Source: Aromatoleum toluvorans (GTDB taxonomy: Bacteria > Pseudomonadota > Gammaproteobacteria > Burkholderiales > Rhodocyclaceae). From it: a DNA stretch of 64,000 bases. Position 1 is the stretch's first letter. Every line of letters begins with the position of its first letter. The notes beneath the pieces were generated by a model. That model made no database searches. It was not told the origin of the DNA and worked only from the letters and a program-made list of their open reading frames with translations. A program made the position numbers and the translations under genes. Shown in pieces: positions 48,857-58,626 of the stretch. The stretch covers positions 1 to 64,000 of the forward strand of contig NZ_WTVN01000007.1 in NCBI RefSeq assembly GCF_012910905.1, given 5' to 3'.

Positions 48857-48885
48857 TTGCCATGCAGAGGCAAATCGCCGATAAT
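48857..48885 (+). promoter_or_regulatory. Promoter of rpmE
   Basis: TTGCCA (48857-48862) and GATAAT (48880-48885) are separated by 17 bases, a good sigma-70 promoter. It lies about 60 bases upstream of rpmE and is divergent from dusC. Confidence 0.65.
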
Positions 48886-48946
48886 CCGCGGTTTCCACTG
48901 TTGTCAGGGCGGCCACATTCACCGCCCGTTCGTTCGAGGAATCACC

Positions 48947-49165
48947 ATGAAAGCGGACATCCACCCGAATTACAACGCCGTCCAGGTCACCTGCTCCTGC
49001 GGCAACAGCTTTGAAACGCGCTCCACGCTGGGCAAGCCCGTCCTGCACGTCGAAGTGTGCGCGGCCTGCCACCCGTTCTACACCGGCAAGCAGAAGATCG
49101 TCGACACCGCCGGCCGCGTCGAGCGTTTCCGCCAGAAGTACGGCAGCGTTCAGCGCCTCGGCTGA
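48947..49165 (+). CDS. rpmE: Ribosomal protein L31 (zinc-binding type)
   Basis: The 72-residue large-subunit protein L31. It is the C+ form: zinc ligands are in VTCSCGNSF and [12 protein letters not shown]. Genomes with this form often also carry a zinc-free paralogue under Zur control, not seen in this window. Single gene with its own promoter and a textbook terminator. Confidence 0.97.
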   Translation: MKADIHPNYNAVQVTCSCGNSFETRSTLGKPVLHVEVCAACHPFYTGKQKIVDTAGRVERFRQKYGSVQRLG

Positions 49166-49184
49166 TCCCGGCCTACGGTCACGC

Positions 49185-49212
49185 AAAAAGGCAGCTTCGG
49201 CTGCCTTTTTTG
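49185..49212 (+). terminator. Intrinsic terminator of rpmE
   Basis: GGCAGC (49190-49195), tetraloop TTCG, GCTGCC (49200-49205), then a run of six T residues; A residues mirror them on the 5' side. Canonical rho-independent terminator 19 bases after the stop. Confidence 0.95.
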
Positions 49213-49304
49213 TTCCCTGCCCGCGGCGCGCCAACGCCCGCCGGCTAGAATTCCGCACCTGACGATCGAACACCCCCGCATAATGACGAGCGGGGCGACA
49301 TGAC

Positions 49305-50942
49305 ATGACTGGTGAATCCTCCGGCACCTCCTCGATACGGCAGCATCTGTTCGGCGCGACCGGGCTGGCGCTGCTCATCGCGCTGTACCTGCTCACCGGA
49401 CTGACCGGCCACGCCCCGTGGCGCGGCGACGACGCCCGTCACTTCGGCGCGATCTTCGAGATGGTGCAGGGAAACAACCTGCTGTTTCCTGCCATCGCGG
49501 GCCAGCCGGAAACGCCCTTCCCGCCGCTCTATTACTGGACGGGTGCGGCCTTTGCACGCCTTCTCGCCCCGCTGGTGCCGCTGCACGACGGCGCACGGCT
49601 GGCAACGACGCTGTTCACGGCGCTGGCGATCTTCTGGATCACCCGCGCGGCAACCCGTCTCTACGGGCGCCAGACGCGCACGCCCGCGGCCCTGCTGACC
49701 CTCGGCACGCTCGGCCTCGTCCTGCATGCGCACGAAACGCAGCCGATGATTGCGCTGATGGCCATGCAGGCGCTGACGCTGGCGGGGCTCTCGCACATCC
49801 CGACGCGCCCGGCGCTCGGCGGGGTCCAGGCCGGGCTGGGCGCGGCGCTCGCCTTCCTCGCCGCCGGCCTGCCCGGCGTCGTGCTCACGATTCCCCTCTT
49901 CATCGTCGTCATCGCCGCCTGTCCGGAATGCCGCGATCCGCGCGCCAGCAGTGGCCTCATCATCGGCCTGAGCCTTGCGATCGGCGCATCCGCGCTGTGG
50001 CCGCTGGTGCTGCATTACCAGTCCCCGGAGCTGCTCGCGCTGTGGTGGCGCACCGAATGGCCCAACCTGTGGGCAGACCCGATGCGCGGCGACGAACTCG
50101 CGCGCCTCGTCGAGTTGCTCGGCTGGTTTGCCTGGCCGCTGTGGCCGATCGCGCTGTGGTCGCTGTGGCGGACGCGCCATCATCTGCTGCACGTATCGTC
50201 CTTCCTGCCGATCGCCGCGCTGGCGCTCGCGCTTGCGTGGATCATTGCCAACGGTAGCCTCGGGCAGGCGTCCATGCTGCCCGTGGTGCCGCCGCTCGCG
50301 CTGCTCGCGGCATCCGGCGTACCGAGCCTGCGCCGCGGCGCCGCGAATGCGTTCGACTGGTTCGCCGTCATGACCTTCGGCGTGTTCGCCCTGCTCCTGT
50401 GGACCGCCTGGAGCGCGCAGGTCTTCCTGTGGCCGCCCGGCCTGGCTCGTTACCTGGTACGGATCGCGCCGGACTTCGCACTACGCTCGCCCGAGATTTC
50501 GGCCGCGGTCGGGATTGTCGTCTTTGCGGCGTGGGGGCTGCTGGTGGCGTGGCTGCCGCGCTCGCCGAACCGCGCCCCGGCGAACTGGGCGCTAGGCATG
50601 ACGATGCTGTGGTGCCTGGCGATCGCGCTGCTGAAGCCCTGGTTCGACCACGACCGGAGCTATCGCCCGACGGCGATGTCCCTGAAGATCGCGCTCGCCG
50701 GCGAGCGGGCGGACTGCGTCGCAATGATGGGGCTGTCGCCGAGCCAGCGCGCCTCCTTCCACTACTTCGCCGGGATTCGGCCGGACAAGGTCGTGAACAA
50801 CGCGACGCCGTGCCGCTTCCTGCTCGCCTCCGACGATCGCGGCAACACCCAGACGCCTGCACCGGAGTGGCAGCAGATCTGGGAATACCGCCGCGGCGGC
50901 GGGAAAAGGCAGGAAATCTTCCGGCTGTACCGGCGCGACTGA
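49305..50942 (+). CDS. ArnT-like membrane glycosyltransferase (PMT_2 / GT83)
   Basis: A 545-residue polytopic membrane protein with about twelve hydrophobic segments. The first periplasmic loop holds the acidic GDDARHFG and the PPLYYWTGAAFARL block seen in lipid-linked sugar transferases of the ArnT type. These move sugars from undecaprenyl-phosphate to lipid A or other acceptors. The C-terminal 100 residues are a soluble domain. Substrate is unknown and no lipid A modification genes adjoin it. Confidence 0.82.
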   Translation: MTGESSGTSSIRQHLFGATGLALLIALYLLTGLTGHAPWRGDDARHFGAIFEMVQGNNLLFPAIAGQPETPFPPLYYWTGAAFARLLAPLVPLHDGARLATTLFTALAIFWITRAATRLYGRQTRTPAALLTLGTLGLVLHAHETQPMIALMAMQALTLAGLSHIPTRPALGGVQAGLGAALAFLAAGLPGVVLTIPLFIVVIAACPECRDPRASSGLIIGLSLAIGASALWPLVLHYQSPELLALWWRTEWPNLWADPMRGDELARLVELLGWFAWPLWPIALWSLWRTRHHLLHVSSFLPIAALALALAWIIANGSLGQASMLPVVPPLALLAASGVPSLRRGAANAFDWFAVMTFGVFALLLWTAWSAQVFLWPPGLARYLVRIAPDFALRSPEISAAVGIVVFAAWGLLVAWLPRSPNRAPANWALGMTMLWCLAIALLKPWFDHDRSYRPTAMSLKIALAGERADCVAMMGLSPSQRASFHYFAGIRPDKVVNNATPCRFLLASDDRGNTQTPAPEWQQIWEYRRGGGKRQEIFRLYRRD

Positions 50943-50964
50943 ATCCGCGGCGCCGCGATCGCGC

Positions 50965-51516
50965 TCAGCCTTCGAGGCGCAGGAAGGTGTCGCGGTAGTG
51001 GCGCAATTCGCCGATCGATTCGTAGATGTCCGACAGCGCCTCGTGCTTTCCCTTCTTCACGACCCCCTTGTAGACCTCGGGGCGCCACCGGCGGGCGAGT
51101 TCCTTCAGCGTCGACACGTCGAGGTTGCGGTAATGGAACCAGGCTTCGAGCTGCGGCATGTAGCGCGCGAGGAAGCGGCGGTCCTGGCACACGGAATTGC
51201 CGCACATCGGCGACGTGCGCGCCGGTAGGTATTCCTGCAGGAACGCGAGCATCCGCGCTTCGGCATCCGCTTCGCCGACCGTGGACGCCTTCACGCGATC
51301 GGTCAGGCCCGATTTGCCGTGCGTGTCGCGGTTCCACTGGTCCATCCGGTCGAGCACGCTGTCGGGCTGATGCACGGCGATCACCGGGGCTTCCGCGACG
51401 GTATTGAGCTGGGAATCGGTGATCACGATCGCGATCTCGATGATGCGATCGGTATCGGGCTCGAGCCCGGTCATCTCCATGTCCAGCCAGATGAGGTGAT
51501 TCTGATCCTGTGCCAT
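50965..51516 (-). CDS. orn: Oligoribonuclease
   Basis: Essential 3'-5' exoribonuclease that clears two- to five-base RNAs, including pGpG from c-di-GMP breakdown. The 183-residue protein has all DEDDh motifs: [16 protein letters not shown] and [11 protein letters not shown]. Start at 51516 (MAQDQNHL). It is divergent from the Ste24-type protease. Its presence matters for c-di-GMP turnover by the HD-GYP protein upstream in the window. Confidence 0.96.
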   Translation of the reverse strand: MAQDQNHLIWLDMEMTGLEPDTDRIIEIAIVITDSQLNTVAEAPVIAVHQPDSVLDRMDQWNRDTHGKSGLTDRVKASTVGEADAEARMLAFLQEYLPARTSPMCGNSVCQDRRFLARYMPQLEAWFHYRNLDVSTLKELARRWRPEVYKGVVKKGKHEALSDIYESIGELRHYRDTFLRLEG

Positions 51517-51588
51517 AATCGTCCGCCCGCTTGAGCAAAGGCGCGATTGTGGCATAGATGCCGCCGCGCCTCGCCGCTACCCGCCGAA

Positions 51589-52845
51589 ATGTCCCCGTAC
51601 GCCTTCTCGATCCTGTTCCTCGCCGCCGTCACGCTGACCCTGCTCGCACGGCTCGCCCTCATGTTGCGCCAGATCCGGCACGTACAGGCGCGCCGTGACG
51701 CGGTGCCGCCGCCGTTCGCGGAGTCGATCAGCCTGGAGTCGCATCGCAAGGCCGCGGACTATACCGCCGCCCGGATGAAGCTCGGCGTCGCCGATGCCGC
51801 CATCGGCACCGCATACGTGCTCCTCCTCACGCTCGGCGGCGGCCTGCAGGCGATCCACGACGTGCTCGCCGGAATCCTCGAACCCGGAACGCTCGCCCAC
51901 GGCGTCGCCCTGCTCGCGGCGCTCGGCATCATCGGCTGGGCGGTCGAATTTCCGTTCGCGCTCTATCGGACCTTCGGCATCGAAAAGCGTTTCGGCTTCA
52001 ACCGCATGACCCCCGCGCTGTATGCCGCGGACCTCGCGCGCGAGACGCTGCTGGCGGCACTGATCGGCCTGCCGGTGCTCGCCGCGGTGCTGTGGCTGAT
52101 GGGTGCGATGGGCGAGCGCTGGTGGCTGTGGGTCTGGCTGTTCTGGCTCGGGTTCAACCTGCTGGCGCAGTTCATCTGGCCGACCTTCATCGCACCGCTG
52201 TTCAACAAGTTCACGCCGCTGGCGGACGAAGCCCTCAAGGCACGTGTCGAGGGCCTGCTTGCGCGCTGCGGCTTCCGCTCCCGCGGGCTCTTCGTCATGG
52301 ACGGCTCGCGCCGCTCGGCGCACGGCAACGCCTACTTCACGGGCTTCGGCGCGGCGAAGCGCATCGTGTTCTTCGACACCCTGCTCGACAAGCTCCAGCC
52401 CGAGGAAGTGGAGGCCGTGCTCGCCCACGAACTCGGCCATTTCCACCATCGCCATATCTGGAAGCGCCTGGCCGCCGTCGCGGCCGCGAGCCTCGGCATG
52501 CTGTGGCTGCTCGGCTGGCTGATGGGGCAGACGTGGTTCTTCGCCGGGCTCGGCGTCGCCCCCGCCGCGGCCGGCACGGCCGTCGCGCTGGCGCTGTTCG
52601 CGCTGGCACTGCCCGCTTTCACTTTCCCGCTCGCGCCGCTGATGAGCCATTGGTCGCGGGTACACGAATTCGAGGCCGATGCCTATGCGGCGCAGCAGAC
52701 ACGCGCCGCCGATCTCGCACAGGCACTCGTCAAGCTCTACCGCGACAACGCCTCGACGCTGACGCCCGATCCGCTGTATTCGCGCTTCTTCGACTCCCAC
52801 CCGCCGGCCGCCCTGCGCGTCGCGCGCCTGCGTTCCACCAGCTGA
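51589..52845 (+). CDS. Ste24/CAAX-type M48 membrane metalloprotease
   Basis: A 418-residue multi-spanning zinc protease of the M48 family. Seven or more hydrophobic segments surround the catalytic AHELGHFHH motif (about residues 278-286), and the third zinc ligand lies in HEFEADAYA. N-terminal FGIEKRFGFN matches Ste24-type CAAX peptidases. Bacterial members act in membrane protein quality control. Start at 51589 (MSPYAFSI). The rsgA gene follows 14 bp later. Confidence 0.9.
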   Translation: MSPYAFSILFLAAVTLTLLARLALMLRQIRHVQARRDAVPPPFAESISLESHRKAADYTAARMKLGVADAAIGTAYVLLLTLGGGLQAIHDVLAGILEPGTLAHGVALLAALGIIGWAVEFPFALYRTFGIEKRFGFNRMTPALYAADLARETLLAALIGLPVLAAVLWLMGAMGERWWLWVWLFWLGFNLLAQFIWPTFIAPLFNKFTPLADEALKARVEGLLARCGFRSRGLFVMDGSRRSAHGNAYFTGFGAAKRIVFFDTLLDKLQPEEVEAVLAHELGHFHHRHIWKRLAAVAAASLGMLWLLGWLMGQTWFFAGLGVAPAAAGTAVALALFALALPAFTFPLAPLMSHWSRVHEFEADAYAAQQTRAADLAQALVKLYRDNASTLTPDPLYSRFFDSHPPAALRVARLRSTS

Positions 52846-52859
52846 AGGCCGCCCGCTTC

Positions 52860-53789
52860 GTGAGCAAACCCCGCCCGAGCCACGGTACGCCACTGAACGG
52901 AGTGATCGTCGCCGCCTTCGGCCGTCACTATGAAGTCGCCGTTTCCGGCCGGTCCGTGAAGGACGGGAGCCTCAAATGCTATCCGCGCGGAAAGAAGAGT
53001 GTCTTCGCGTGCGGCGACGAGGTCGGGATTGAGGCCAGCGGAGACGATCAGGGCGTCATCACGACGCTGCATCCGCGCCGCAACCTGCTGTGGCGCTCGG
53101 ATGCCTTCCGGGAAAAGCTCATCGCGGCGAACCTCAGCCAGGTCGTGCTCGTGACCGCGACCGAGCCGGGGTTCTCCGACCTGCTGATCTCGCGCTGCAT
53201 TGCGGCCGCCGAGAGCCAGCATCTCAGGACCCTGATCGTCCTCAACAAGACCGACCTGAGCGATTCCCTGCCGCAGGCGCGCCGCATGCTGGCCCCGTTC
53301 CGGGAGCTCGGTTATCAGGTGGTCGAGCTGAGCGCCCGCGAAGGTGTGGAAGGACTGCTCCCCCATCTCGCCGGCCAGCGGAGCATCTTCGTCGGGCAAT
53401 CGGGAATGGGAAAATCGACGCTCACGAACGCCCTGATCCCGGAGGCCCGCGCCGCGACGCGCGAAATCTCGGAAGCGCTCAACAGCGGCAAGCACACGAC
53501 CACCTTCGCCCGCCTCTACCCGCTCGACGGCGGCTGGCTGATCGACAGCCCGGGCCTGCAGGCCTTCGGTCTCGCCCACCTCACGCCCGAGGAACTCGCC
53601 GCGAGCTTCGTGGAGTTCCACGACCACCTCGGCAAGTGCCGCTTCCGCGACTGCCGGCACGAGGCCGAGCCCGGCTGCGCCCTGCTGGCAGCGGTCGAGT
53701 CCGGCGCGATCGCAGCGCGCCGCTTCGAACATTTCCGTCAGATCCGCGACGAGATCCGCGCAGCGAAGCGGCAGTCGCAGGGCTGGTAG
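52860..53789 (+). CDS. rsgA: RsgA, small ribosomal subunit maturation GTPase
   Basis: A circularly permuted GTPase that checks late 30S maturation. In 309 residues the motifs occur in the permuted order: NKTDLSD (G4), then SAREG (G5), GQSGMGKSTL (G1), the switch TTTFARL, and DSPGLQAFG (G3). An N-terminal OB fold and a C-terminal zinc site (CRFRDCRHEAEPGC) flank it. The start is GTG with GAAGG upstream. It is 14 bp after the Ste24 protease gene, so probably one transcript. Confidence 0.95.
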   Translation: MSKPRPSHGTPLNGVIVAAFGRHYEVAVSGRSVKDGSLKCYPRGKKSVFACGDEVGIEASGDDQGVITTLHPRRNLLWRSDAFREKLIAANLSQVVLVTATEPGFSDLLISRCIAAAESQHLRTLIVLNKTDLSDSLPQARRMLAPFRELGYQVVELSAREGVEGLLPHLAGQRSIFVGQSGMGKSTLTNALIPEARAATREISEALNSGKHTTTFARLYPLDGGWLIDSPGLQAFGLAHLTPEELAASFVEFHDHLGKCRFRDCRHEAEPGCALLAAVESGAIAARRFEHFRQIRDEIRAAKRQSQGW

Positions 53790-53815
53790 CCCCGTCGAAC
53801 CGGCCGGACAGGACG

Positions 53816-53844
53816 AAAAAAAACCCGCCGAAGCGGGTTTTTTT
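53816..53844. terminator. Bidirectional intrinsic terminator
   Basis: ACCCGC (53823-53828), loop CGAA, GCGGGT (53833-53838), with eight A residues before and a run of seven T residues after. It ends rsgA on the plus strand and the thiolase gene on the minus strand. Confidence 0.95.
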
Positions 53845-53867
53845 CTGCCCTGAGGCCGAATGGACGA

Positions 53868-55049
53868 TCAGATGCGTTCCCAGATCGTCGTGATGCCCTG
53901 GCCGCCGCCGATGCACATCGTGGCCATGCCGTAGCGGCCGTTCACGCGGATCAGCTCGTGCAGCAGCTTGGTGATGATGACGCCGCCGGTCGCACCGACC
54001 GGGTGGCCGAGGGCGATCGCGCCGCCGTTCGGGTTGGTCTTCTTCGGATCGAGGTCGAGGCCCTTGTTCACCGCAATCGACTGGGCCGCGAAGGCTTCGT
54101 TGGATTCGATCACGTCGATCTTGTCCAGCGACAGACCGGCGCGCTGCAGCGCGAGCTTCGAAGCGGGGATCGGGCCTTCACCCATCACGTCGTTGGGCAC
54201 GCCGGCGATTGCGTAGGCGACCAGGCGCGCGATCGGCTTGTGGCCGCCGGCAGCCGCCTTGGCAGCGTCGGCCAGCACGAGGAAGGCAGCCGCGTCGTTG
54301 ATGCCGGAAGCGTTACCGGCGGTGACCGAACCGTCCTTCTTGAAGGCGGGCTTCATCTTGCCCAGCGCTTCCATGGTGGTCATGCGCGGATGCTCGTCGG
54401 TGTCGAACACGACCGGGCCCTTGCGGGTTTCGAAGGTGATCGGGACGATCTGGCTCTTGAAGCGGCCGTCGGCGATTGCGGCGGCGGCGCGGTTCTGCGA
54501 CTCGAGCGCAAAGGCGTCCTGGTCTTCGCGGGTGATGCCCCACTTGCCGGTCAGGTTCTCGGCGGTGATGCCCATGTGGCCGACGCCGAACGGGTCGGTC
54601 AGCACGGCGACCATCGCGTCGATCGCCTTGGTGTCACCCATGCGGGCACCGTTACGCAGCGCCGGCATCAGGTAGGCGCCGCGCGACATCACTTCGACGC
54701 CGCCACCGATCGCGAAGTCCGCGTCACCCAGCATGATGGCCTGGGCGGAGTTCACGATGGCCTGCTGCGCCGAGCCGCACAGGCGGTTGACGGCGAAGGC
54801 CACCGAATCCATCGACATGCCGCCCTGGATCGTCGCGACGCGCGCGACGTAGGGGTAACGCGATTCCGTCGGGATGCAGTTGCCGACGGTGGCGAAGGTC
54901 ACCTGCTTCGGATCGACGCCGGCGCGGGCGATCGCTTCCTTGACGACCACACCGCCCAGTTCAGCGGGTTCCATGTCCTTCAGCGAGCCACCGAAACCAC
55001 CCACAGCCGAACGGACTGCGCTCAATACCACAACTTCACGATTCGCCAT
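53868..55049 (-). CDS. Acetyl-CoA acyltransferase (BktB-like thiolase)
   Basis: A 393-residue thiolase condensing or cleaving acyl-CoA. Catalytic residues are Cys91 (NRLCGSAQQA), the GHPVGATG histidine near residue 349, and Cys379 (MCIGGGQG). The sequence, from FGGSLKDMEPAELG to the C-terminal IGGGQGITTIWERI, is close to the broad-specificity beta-ketothiolase BktB of Cupriavidus, so it could serve polyhydroxyalkanoate synthesis, beta-oxidation or aromatic breakdown. No phaB or phaC is adjacent. The CobD-like gene upstream is 21 bp away on the same strand. Confidence 0.9.
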   Translation of the reverse strand: MANREVVVLSAVRSAVGGFGGSLKDMEPAELGGVVVKEAIARAGVDPKQVTFATVGNCIPTESRYPYVARVATIQGGMSMDSVAFAVNRLCGSAQQAIVNSAQAIMLGDADFAIGGGVEVMSRGAYLMPALRNGARMGDTKAIDAMVAVLTDPFGVGHMGITAENLTGKWGITREDQDAFALESQNRAAAAIADGRFKSQIVPITFETRKGPVVFDTDEHPRMTTMEALGKMKPAFKKDGSVTAGNASGINDAAAFLVLADAAKAAAGGHKPIARLVAYAIAGVPNDVMGEGPIPASKLALQRAGLSLDKIDVIESNEAFAAQSIAVNKGLDLDPKKTNPNGGAIALGHPVGATGGVIITKLLHELIRVNGRYGMATMCIGGGQGITTIWERI

Positions 55050-55070
55050 CTCTGTGCTCCCTCCTGGATG

Positions 55071-55997
55071 TTAAGCACCAACCCAGCCGGCAATCACCAG
55101 CAGGGCCAGCATCAGCAGGCACAGCACCAACGCGCGCCAGATCAGGCCCACGGTGCTCTGCATGTAGTCGGCATCGGCCTCTTCTCCGACACCCATTTCC
55201 GGTCGTTCTACGATCTCACCGAATTCATGGACCGGCATGCCCAGGCGAACGCCGAGGGCGCCGGCGCCGGCCGCAATGAGTATACCGGACGCCCTGTCGG
55301 CCCATAGCATCGCCTGCGTGCGCCAGCAGAACACCGCGTCCTCGAAGTCGCCCACGACCGAGAACGATGCCGCGGTCAAGCGCGCGGGCAGCCAGTCGAT
55401 CAGCTCGAAGGCCTTTTTCGCGAAGCGGCCGAACTGGCCGAACTCGGCGTCGCTGCGCTCGCCCCATTCCTCGCCGAGGAAACGTGCGAGGCGATACAGC
55501 AGGGCACCGCTCGGCCCCGGCAGGACGATGAACCAGAAGATGACGCCGAACACGTTGCGATGCGCTGCGACCAGCCCCTTCTCGATGGCGAGCCGCGCGA
55601 CTTCGCTGGAGCTCGCGCCGACGTACTGCCCGCCGCGCCACTCGCTCAGCAGCGAACGCGCGCGGTCGAGTTCCCCCATGCGCAGCGCGAGGTGGATATC
55701 CGTGAAGAAATGGCTTTCCTGGCGGAAACCCATCGTCAGGTAGAGCACGGCGATATTGAAGGCCAGCGCCAACAGGGGATGGGCGAGCCACAGCAGGAAG
55801 AACACCAGCGCCCCGACTGCGACGACGGAAACGACCAGCAGCAGCCAGGCGACTGCGCCGTTGCGGGCCTGACCGTCGTTGAAGCGTTCAACGAGGACGC
55901 CCGCAAGACGGTGAAGCGGATCCAGAACGATTTGCCGCACCGGCAGTGGCCGTACCTGCTCGAGCAGCAGCGCAACAATCAACGAAAGAAGCGTCAT
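55071..55997 (-). CDS. CobD/CbiB-related membrane protein
   Basis: A 308-residue membrane protein related to CobD/CbiB (and AmpE), with hydrophobic segments at about residues 1-20, 48-85, 165-185 and 280-305. Family blocks are ARSLLSEWRGGQYVG, EVARLAIEKGLVAAHRNVFGVIFWF and PGPSGALLYRLA. CobD/CbiB makes adenosylcobinamide phosphate, but this Betaproteobacterial type lies outside cobalamin operons and may do something else. Start MTLLSLIVALLLEQVRP at 55997. Confidence 0.78.
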   Translation of the reverse strand: MTLLSLIVALLLEQVRPLPVRQIVLDPLHRLAGVLVERFNDGQARNGAVAWLLLVVSVVAVGALVFFLLWLAHPLLALAFNIAVLYLTMGFRQESHFFTDIHLALRMGELDRARSLLSEWRGGQYVGASSSEVARLAIEKGLVAAHRNVFGVIFWFIVLPGPSGALLYRLARFLGEEWGERSDAEFGQFGRFAKKAFELIDWLPARLTAASFSVVGDFEDAVFCWRTQAMLWADRASGILIAAGAGALGVRLGMPVHEFGEIVERPEMGVGEEADADYMQSTVGLIWRALVLCLLMLALLVIAGWVGA

Positions 55998-56246
55998 GCG
56001 AATTGCGATGGGAGAAAGGGTCCGGACCGGCAGTATCTGGCGACAATACCATAAAAGCACGACGGGATTGTGCGACGCGGAAAACATTGCTCGCAGCAAA
56101 CGCCGCCCAATTGTTGCAGATTATTGAACAGTGCGTGCCGCCCCCACCCGTTTATCCGTCCGACCGGGCTCCCTAGACTGAGAAGACCGGGGCCATGGAA
56201 AAGAGCCCCGCATTCAAAGCTGACCCAACCCCTCCCTGGAGACCCC

Positions 56247-57032
56247 ATGACCACGATGCCCACCCTGTTCGTTTCCCATGGCGCACCGACGTTCGCACTC
56301 GAGCCGGGCGATGCCGGAAGCGAACTTGCGGCGCTCGCCCGAACGCTCCCGGCGCCGCGGGCGATCCTTGTCGCGTCGCCGCACTGGATGACCGCCGGGG
56401 TGAGCGTGACCACGAGCGAACGCCCCGAGACAATCCACGATTTCGGCGGCTTTCCGCGCCCGCTGTACGACCTGCGCTACCCCGCGCCGGGTGCGCCCGA
56501 ACTCGCCGAGCGCGCCATCGGCCTCCTTGCCGCCGCGGGCGTGGATGCGCGCGCGGAGCCGCGTCGCGGCCTGGACCATGGGGCGTGGGTGCCGCTGCTG
56601 CACATGTATCCCGACGCGTCGGTGCCGGTGGTGCAGGTCTCGATGCCGGGGCGACGTCCGGCAAGCTGGTTCCATGCGTTCGGACAGGCCCTGTCGCCGC
56701 TGCGCGAGGAAGGCGTCCTCATCGTCGGGTCGGGAAGCCTCACCCACAACCTCTATGAGTTCACCGGCGGCGCAACCGGCACGGAGCCCTACGTGCAAGC
56801 CTTCGCACAGTGGATCGCCGACACGCTCGCGGCGAACGATGTCGATGCGCTGCTCGATTACCGGCGGCTTGCGCCGCATGCCGAACGGGCACATCCGACG
56901 GACGAACACCTGATGCCGCTGATGTTCGCCCACGGTGCCGCCGGCCGCCATCCGGTGGCGAAACGGCTGGCCGCAAGCGACGTGCGCTACGGCATGCTGG
57001 CGATGGACTCTTACGTTTTCGACGCAAGCTGA
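56247..57032 (+). CDS. DODA-type extradiol ring-cleavage dioxygenase (YgiD-like)
   Basis: A 261-residue class III extradiol dioxygenase of the 4,5-DOPA dioxygenase / YgiD family. Metal-ligand histidines are in FVSHGAPTF, SPHWMT, LDHGAWVPL and HPTDEHLMPL. Such enzymes open catechol-type rings; E. coli YgiD acts on L-DOPA. The physiological substrate is unknown. It is monocistronic, between a CobD-like gene in the other direction and trxC. Confidence 0.88.
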   Translation: MTTMPTLFVSHGAPTFALEPGDAGSELAALARTLPAPRAILVASPHWMTAGVSVTTSERPETIHDFGGFPRPLYDLRYPAPGAPELAERAIGLLAAAGVDARAEPRRGLDHGAWVPLLHMYPDASVPVVQVSMPGRRPASWFHAFGQALSPLREEGVLIVGSGSLTHNLYEFTGGATGTEPYVQAFAQWIADTLAANDVDALLDYRRLAPHAERAHPTDEHLMPLMFAHGAAGRHPVAKRLAASDVRYGMLAMDSYVFDAS

Positions 57033-57038
57033 GCGAAA

Positions 57039-57058
57039 GCGGGAAGTTCGTTTCCCGC
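57039..57058 (+). terminator. Hairpin after the dioxygenase gene
   Basis: GCGGGAA (57039-57045) and TTCCCGC (57052-57058) pair perfectly around six bases, seven bases after the stop. No T run follows. Confidence 0.45.
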
Positions 57059-57240
57059 GCTCCGCGTTCGCGTTAATATAAGCACACGCTTCTATGTGAA
57101 TAGGGGGCGGCCATGAAGCCAGGCCCGGATGCTGACGGTTGCTCTCGCTAGCGCGCCGCCCGCCTCCGCAGCGGGATTGGCCTGGATGACCGAGCTGCGT
57201 ACGGCGACGAGCCCCCCGGCCGCCCGTTCCGGAGTTGATG

Positions 57241-57681
57241 ATGTCCGTCGATACCCTGACCCTGCCCTGCCCCGACTGCGATGCCTTGAACCGGGTGCCG
57301 AGCGCCCGCCTGAATGACGAACCGATCTGCGGCAAGTGCCGCGCGCCGCTGTTCGCGCGCAAGCCCCTGACGCTGACGGCGGCCAACTTCGCACAGCACG
57401 TCGAACGCAGCGACCTGCCGGTGCTGGTGGACTTCTGGGCGCCGTGGTGCGGCCCCTGCCGCATGATGGCGCCGGCCTTCGAGGAGGCCGCGCGAATGCT
57501 CGAGCCGCAGATGCGGCTGGCGAAAGTGAATACGGAAGAGATCCAGGAGCTGGCCGCGCGCTTCGGCATCCGCAGCATTCCCACGATGATCCTGTTCCGG
57601 AACGGACAGGAAGTGGCCCGCCAGTCGGGCGCGATGAATGCCGGTGCGATTGCGCACTGGGCACGCAGCCATGCGCTTTGA
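57241..57681 (+). CDS. trxC: Thioredoxin 2
   Basis: A 146-residue thioredoxin with an N-terminal zinc finger (CPDC at residues about 10-13 and CGKC at about 31-34), followed by the thioredoxin fold with the redox motif WCGPC. TrxC is induced by OxyR in E. coli and reduces peroxiredoxins and other disulfides under oxidative stress. I choose the ATG at 57241, six bases after GGAG; an adjacent ATG at 57238 is too close to it. No OxyR site is evident. Confidence 0.94.
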   Translation: MSVDTLTLPCPDCDALNRVPSARLNDEPICGKCRAPLFARKPLTLTAANFAQHVERSDLPVLVDFWAPWCGPCRMMAPAFEEAARMLEPQMRLAKVNTEEIQELAARFGIRSIPTMILFRNGQEVARQSGAMNAGAIAHWARSHAL

Positions 57682-57765
57682 GCGGACGCTTGTGGCGCCT
57701 CTGCTCGCCCTGTAAGGTTGTCGCGCGGACGGGGATGTCCGCTACATAGTGAGGAGTCGGCGCAG

Positions 57766-58215
57766 ATGTTGGCAGTGGTTCAGCGCGTGTCGGAGGCACG
57801 CGTCGTGGTGGACGGCAGGGTGACCGGCGAGATCGGTTGCGGACTCCTGATCCTGGTGTGCGCGGAACGCGGCGATCGCCGCGCGGAAGCGGACAAGCTG
57901 CTGGGGAAGCTGCTCAAGCTGCGGATCTTTTCGGACGAGGCCGGCAAGATGAACCGCTCGGTGCAGGACGTGGCGGGCGGTCTGCTGATCGTCAGCCAGT
58001 TCACCCTCGCCGCCGACACCACCGGCGGGAACCGGCCGAGTTTCACCAACGCGGCGGCACCCGACGAAGGACGGGCGCTGTACGAGTACTTCGTCGCCGA
58101 GGCGCGCAAGGCGCACCCGCAGGTGGAGACCGGCGAGTTTGCCGCGATGATGCAGGTCCATCTGGTCAATGACGGGCCGGTGACCATTCCGGTGCGCATC
58201 GCGCCGGCGACCTGA
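57766..58215 (+). CDS. dtd: D-aminoacyl-tRNA deacylase
   Basis: Removes D-amino acids (and glycine from tRNA-Ala) from mischarged tRNA. The 149-residue protein has the SQFTLAADT substrate-pocket block, GNRPSF and the cis-proline motif NDGPVTI. The start at 57766 has GAGGAG at 57751-57756. It follows trxC on the same strand by 84 bp. Confidence 0.95.
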   Translation: MLAVVQRVSEARVVVDGRVTGEIGCGLLILVCAERGDRRAEADKLLGKLLKLRIFSDEAGKMNRSVQDVAGGLLIVSQFTLAADTTGGNRPSFTNAAAPDEGRALYEYFVAEARKAHPQVETGEFAAMMQVHLVNDGPVTIPVRIAPAT

Positions 58216-58251
58216 GCGCCCTTTCGCGCAACCCTTGACGGAACATTTCCC

Positions 58252-58572
58252 ATGACCGCTCGTACCCTTGCCTTCGCCGGCCCCCTCGCCAGTCTCCTCG
58301 CCGCCCTGATCGCGGGCTGCGCCCAGGCGCCCACCGCCGCGCGCCCCGTGGAATACGCCTGCGATGCGGGCAAGGGCTTTTCGGTCGCCTACCACGCAGG
58401 GGACGCTGCGACGATAGACATCGCCGGCATGCGCTTCGGCCTGATGAAGGAGGCCGCGGACGGCGGCGAAGAACGCTACGCGTGCGGCGCCCTGACGCTG
58501 TGGCGCCGCGGCAGCATGGCGCGCGTGGATCTGCAGGAATCCCTGTACGAAAACTGCCGCGCACGCGACTGA
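58252..58572 (+). CDS. MliC-like lipoprotein (C-type lysozyme inhibitor family)
   Basis: A 106-residue lipoprotein. The signal peptide ends in a lipobox, LIAGC (Cys near residue 23). The rest fits the MliC/PliC fold: YACDAGKGFSVAYH near the start, and YACGALTLWRRG followed by CRARD. MliC blocks the active site of host-type lysozyme at the outer membrane. It follows dtd by 36 bp. Confidence 0.8.
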   Translation: MTARTLAFAGPLASLLAALIAGCAQAPTAARPVEYACDAGKGFSVAYHAGDAATIDIAGMRFGLMKEAADGGEERYACGALTLWRRGSMARVDLQESLYENCRARD

Positions 58573-58626
58573 TTTTCGCCCCCGGAAGGATTAACATCAA
58601 CGATTCCATCGGCGGAGATCTGGATC